64,000 bases of DNA from NCBI RefSeq assembly GCF_032884065.1, contig NC_088872.1:1674001-1738000 (forward strand), given 5' to 3'. Shown here one piece after another: positions 57,574-64,000 of the stretch. Both the position numbers and the translations under genes were made by a program. The notes under the pieces were generated by a model, which ran no database searches, was not told the origin of the DNA, and saw only the letters and a list, made by a program, of their open reading frames with translations. The DNA comes from Artemia franciscana. Taxonomy: Eukaryota; Arthropoda; Branchiopoda; Anostraca; Artemiidae. Every line of letters begins with the position of its first letter. The first letter of the stretch is position 1.

Positions 57574-57649
57574 AGCCAAAGTTCGAACCTGGAACCTCTT
57601 GGACCTAGAACCTGGAACATAACGCTTTACCAACTGAGCTATTTCGGCT
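57574..57649 (-). other. tRNA-like sequence, best copy
   Basis: 76 bases. Reverse complement begins AGCCGAAATAGCTCAGTTGG (perfect A-box TAGCTCAGTTGG) and ends CCAGGTTCGAACTTTGGCT (B-box GGTTCGAAC). The seven terminal bases pair with each other. The anticodon stem does not form, so a working tRNA is unlikely. Confidence 0.5.
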
Positions 57650-57758
57650 TGAATACATTCGTTTTTGAATTGGTATGTGATGAAATAATTCAGACGTCAT
57701 ATGCGGACAGTGACGTCACTTGACAGACACACAGACAACTTATTTTTATATATATAGA

Positions 57759-58418
57759 CTAGTTGGTGGGGGCGTTACGCGCCCCCCAAGCCCCCCCGTG
57801 CACATAAGTCGTTACGCGCCATATTATTTTTTTTTTAGTTTTTTACCTTTTTTTAGTTTTTTTAGTTTTTTTTAGTTTTTTAGCTTTTTTACCTTTTTTT
57901 ATTAGTTTTTAGTTTTTTTTGTAGTTTTTGCCTTTTTTTTTAGTTTTTTAGCTTTTTTATTTTTTTTTTATTAGTTTTTAGTTTTTTTTTTTAGTTTTTG
58001 CCTTTTTTTAGTTTTTTTAGTTTTATTATTATTTTCGTGGAAATTTTTTTTATTAGTTTTTGATCCATCCACAGAGTTTTTTTACCTTTTTTTAGTTTTT
58101 TTAGTTTTTTTAGTTTTTTAGCTTTTTTATTTTTTTTATTAGTTTTTAGTTTTTTTTTAGTTTTTGCCTTTTTTTAGTTTTTTTTAGTTTTTTAGCTTTT
58201 TTTATTAGTTTTTAGTTTTTTTTGTAGTTTTTGCCTTTTTTTAGTTTTTTTAGTTTTTTAGCTTTTTTATTTTTTTTATTAGGTTTTAGTTTTTTTTTTG
58301 TAGTTTTTGCCTTTTTTTTAGTTTTTTCAGTTTTCAGTTTTGTCACCTGATCCAGTTTTTTCAGGTGACGTCACCTGATCCATCCACAGACAGACAGACA
58401 ACTTATTTTTATATATAT

Positions 58419-58421
<3 letters not shown>
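57759..58421 (-). mobile_element. Helitron terminated at the inner hairpin
   Basis: Minus strand TC-TATATATATAAAAATAAG at 58421, GGTGACGTCACCTG, A-rich arrays, and a 3' end GGGGCGCGTAACGCCCCCAC then CAACTAG, which abuts the next element's TC at 57758. The outer hairpin is absent. No ORF. Confidence 0.75.
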
Positions 58422-58481
<60 letters not shown>

Positions 58482-58554
58482 CTAGCTGTTGGGGTGGCGC
58501 TTCGCGCCACCCCAACACCTAGTTGGTGGGGGCGCTTCGCGAAAAATATATATA
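58422..58554 (-). mobile_element. (TA)n and truncated Helitron 3' end
   Basis: TA tract, CTAG at 58482, full outer hairpin, half of the inner hairpin (to GGGGGCGCTTCGCG), then AAAAATATATA leading to a plus-strand Helitron. Confidence 0.75.
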
Positions 58555-60768
58555 TCTATATATATAAAAATAAGTTGTCTGTGGATGGATGGATGGATGT
58601 GTCAGGTGACGTCACCTGAAAAAACTGGATCAGGTGACGTCAAAACTGAAAAAACTAAAAAAAGGCAAAAACTACAAAAAAAACTAAAAACTAATAAAAA
58701 AAATAAAAAAGCTAAAAAACTAAAAAAACTATAAAGGTAAAAACCAATAAAAAACTAAAAAAAAAAACTGAAAAAACTAAAAAAAGGCAAAAACTACAAA
58801 AAAAAACTAAAAACTAATAAAAAAAGTAAAAAAGCTAAAAAACTAAAAAAACTAAAAAAAAACTAAAAAAAGGTAAAAATTAAAAAAAATAAAAAATAAA
58901 AAAAACTAAAAAAAAGGAAAAAACTGAAAAATAAGCTAAAATAAAGGTAAAAACCAATAAAAAACTAAAAAAAAGGAAAAAACTAATAAATGACGACACT
59001 CAAAGAGAAAGCGACCAGGACAAAAGGAATGTTCGATTAGCAATCAACAAAGCACAGGGACACAGGGAGTATAAATGACGACCAGGACATAAGTAAAAAA
59101 AAAAACTATCTATATATATAAAAATAAGTTGTCAAACTAAAAAAAGGCAAAAAACTACAAAAAAAACTAAAAACTAATAAAAAAGCTAAAAAACTAAAAA
59201 AACTAAAAAAAAGGCAAAAACTATAAAAAAAACTAAAAACTAATAAAAAAAATAAAAAAGCTAAAAAACTAAAAAAACTAAAAAAACTAAAAAAAGGTAA
59301 AAAACTAAAAAAACTAAAAACTAAAAAAAACAAAAAAAAAGGAAAAAACTGAAAAATAAGCTAAAATAAAGGTAAAAACCAATAAAAAACTAAAAAAAAA
59401 ACTGAAAAAACTAAAAAAAGGCAAAAACTACAAAAAAACTAAAAACTAATAAAAAAAGTAAAAAAGCTAAAAAACTAAAAAAACTAAAAAAACTAAAAAA
59501 ACTAAAAAAAGGTAAAAAACTAAAAAAAGTAAAAAATAAAAAAAAACTAAAAAAAAAGGAAAAAACGGAAAAATAAGCTAACATAAAGGTAAAAACCAAT
59601 AAAAACTAAAAAGAAAAAAAGGAAAAAACTAAAAAAAATTTTCATCTAAAAAACTAAAAAAAACTAAAAAAGGTAAAAACTAAAAGAACTAAAAAAGAAA
59701 AAAATAAATGACGACACTCAAAGAGAAAGCGACCAGGACAAAAGGAATGTTCGATTAGCAATCAACAAAGCACCGGGACATAGGGAGTATAAATGACGAC
59801 CTGGACATAAGTAAAAAAAAAATTAACAAAACTAAAAAGAAGGTAAAAACTACAAAAAAACTAAAAAGAAAAAAAAACTAAAAACTAATAAAAAAACTAA
59901 AAAATCTAAAAATCTAAATAAACTAAAAAAGAAAAAAAAAGGAAAAAAAAAAGGAGAAAAACAAAACTAAAAAACGAATGTATATACAGACCGGTACACC
60001 GGGATACAAATGACGACCGGGACACAGGGAATATAAATGACGACCGGGACACAGGGACACAACTACAACGGGGACACCGGGGGAAACAGGGGGATATAAA
60101 TGACGACCGGGACAAAAAAACTAAAAAGAAAAAAAAAACTAAAAACTAATAAAAAAACTAAAAAATCTAAAAATCTAAATAAGCTAAAAAAGAAAAAAAA
60201 AGGAAAAAAATAAAGGAGAAAAACAAAACTAAAAAACGAATGTATATACAGACCGGGACACCGGGATACAAATGACGACCGGGACACAGGGAATATAAAT
60301 GACGACCGGGACACAGGGACACAACTACAACGGGGACACCGGAGGAAACAGGGGGATGTAAATGACGACCGGGACACCGGGACAGGGAATGGTCGATTAG
60401 CAATCACCATCAACAAAGCTCAAGGGCAATCATTAGAATCATGAGGTATAGATCTGAATACAGATTGTTTTCCCATGGACCATTATATGTTGCATGTTCA
60501 AGAGTCGGTAAACCTGACAATCTATTTATATGCAAAGACAATGGGACATCAAAGAATGTTGTATATTCGCAAGTTTTACGTAGTTAAAACCATATATATA
60601 TATATATATCTATCTATATTCACAGGTGGGACATAGGGACACAACTACAATGGCGCGTAACTATTATGGCGCGTAACGACTTACGCGCGCGGGGGGGCTT
60701 GGGGGGGGCGCGAAGCGCCCCCACCAACTAGGTGTTGGGGTGGCGCGAAGCGCCACCCCAACAGCTAG
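58555..60768 (+). mobile_element. Non-autonomous Helitron (2.21 kb) with nested 5' end
   Basis: TC-TATATATATAAAAATAAG, TGACGTCACCTG pairs, A-rich arrays (58640-59950), a second TC-TATATATATA terminus nested at 59109, GACGACACTCAAAGAG blocks at 58990 and 59709, two minisatellite blocks, Rep-helicase tail (60390-60593), short (TA)n, double hairpin, CTAG|T at 60768. Confidence 0.82.
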
Positions 60769-61151
60769 TATCTATATAAATGACGACCAGGACACTCTAA
60801 GAGAAATTACAGACTGGGATACCGGGACACAAATGACGACCGGGACACAGGGAATATAAATGACGACCTGGACACAGGGATACAACTCCAACGGGGACGC
60901 CGGGGGCAAAGGGGGATATATAGATGACGACGGGGACACAGGGAATGTTCGATTAGCAATCACCATCAACAAATTTCAAGGGCAATCGTTAGAAAAATGC
61001 GGTATAGATATGAATACGAATTGTTTTCCCATGGACAATTATTATGTTGCATGTTCAAGAGTTGGTAAACCTGACAATCTATTTATATGGACAGACAATA
61101 GGACAGCGAAGAATGTTGTATATTCGCAAGTTTTACGTAGTTAAATATATA
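60769..61151 (+). mobile_element. Helitron minisatellite and Rep-helicase tail
   Basis: Minisatellite (60780-60950) then codons for [20 protein letters not shown] and [16 protein letters not shown] to VYSQVLRS and the stop at 61144. This tail keeps EKCGIDMNT, closer to the full-length gene than the ES*GIDLNT tails elsewhere. Confidence 0.7.
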
Positions 61152-63537
<2,386 letters not shown>

Positions 63538-64000
63538 CTAGCTGATGGGGTGGAGCTTCGCGCCACCCCAACACCTAGTTGGTGGGGCGCTTCGCGCCCC
63601 CCAAGCCCCCCCGCGCGCGTAATTCGTTACGTGCCATATTAGTTACGCGCCATTGTAGCTGTGTCCCTGTGTCCCACCTGTGAATAGATATAGATATAAA
63701 TATATATTTTTAACTTTGTAAAACATGCGAATATACAACATTCTTCGCTGTCCCATTGTCTGTGCATATAAATAGTATTTATATTCCCTGTGTCCCGGTC
63801 GTCATTTGTGTCCTGGTGTCCCAGTTTGTAATTTCTCTTTGAGTGTCCCGGTCGTCATTTATATTCCCTGTGTCCCAGTGTCCCGGTCGTCATTTGTCTC
63901 CTGGTCAGTAATTTCTATTCAAACAATCCCTGTGTCTCAGTCGTCAATTATATATCCCGCCTGTGCCCCCGGCGTCCCCGTTGTAGTTGTGTCTCTGTGT
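63538..64000 (-). mobile_element. Helitron 3' part, continues beyond the window
   Basis: Variant end CATCAGCTAG at 63538, double hairpin, TTTAACTTTGTAAAACATGC tail remnant, minisatellite to the window end. Closely related to 43251-43700. Confidence 0.7.

Larger units (their letters stand above)
56849..57758 (-). mobile_element. Helitron 5' half with two tRNA-like cassettes
   Basis: TC-TATATATATAAAAATAAG at 57758, TGACGTCACTGTCCGC, then T-rich (plus strand) arrays interrupted by two tRNA-like sequences. No tail or hairpin. An open Lys-rich frame (56828-57037) is array by-product. Confidence 0.6.

Overview
This is a eukaryotic, AT-rich, very repeat-dense window with no intact conventional host gene. 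An arthropod genome, possibly a crustacean, fits best: the identifiable coding matter is Helitron Rep-helicase, a GIY-YIG Penelope-like element and an RTE/CFDP2-like LINE, all typical of invertebrates. The species call is inference. Two 100-N assembly gaps (29657-29756, 53899-53998) and long (TA)n tracts mean local order could be affected by misassembly.

Layout. 1-2500: one arm of a widely spaced inverted repeat (partner 18132-19387), ~300-bp tandem modules and a foldback/MITE-like element. 2866-4298: a 5'-truncated Penelope-like element. 4350-7035: Helitron debris with a broken helicase. 7112-8890: a (GACATA)-rich array in ~365-bp higher-order units. 8904-13165: the most unusual segment. It holds two arrays of an exact 99-bp unit that decode on the minus strand as 33-residue ankyrin repeats carrying one fixed stop codon. 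Each array lies directly downstream of one copy of a duplicated ~160-residue unidentified gene. 13166-18000 and 21242-64000: layers of Helitrons on both strands, nested in and beside one another and in (TA)n. They are interrupted by an almost full-length LINE (30221-34025) and a 124-bp tandem array (34310-34980).

Helitron architecture. The typical non-autonomous copy, read 5' to 3', has a TC-TATATATATAAAAATAAG terminus; a zone rich in TGACGTCA palindromes; often a small ORF for a highly charged protein (KRKRAEE repeats); A-rich (CTAAAAA) arrays; a GACGACCGGGACAC minisatellite; the last ~60 codons of the Rep-helicase; (TA)n; and a GC-rich double-hairpin 3' end finishing in CTAG next to a host T. 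Clean examples are 14946-16513 (+), 25929-27478 (-), 44410-45792 (-), 47625-49092 (-) and 61152-62639 (+). Three larger Rep-helicase copies (5536-6539, 21242-23731, 49217-51665) are all broken in different ways, so nothing here can supply transposase; an autonomous partner must lie elsewhere.

Most worth following up: the ankyrin-derived 99-bp satellite and its associated gene; the retained charged ORF and retained Rep-helicase tail in otherwise gutted Helitrons; the double CTAG terminator with evidence that the inner terminator was used; and precise Helitron-in-Helitron junctions.
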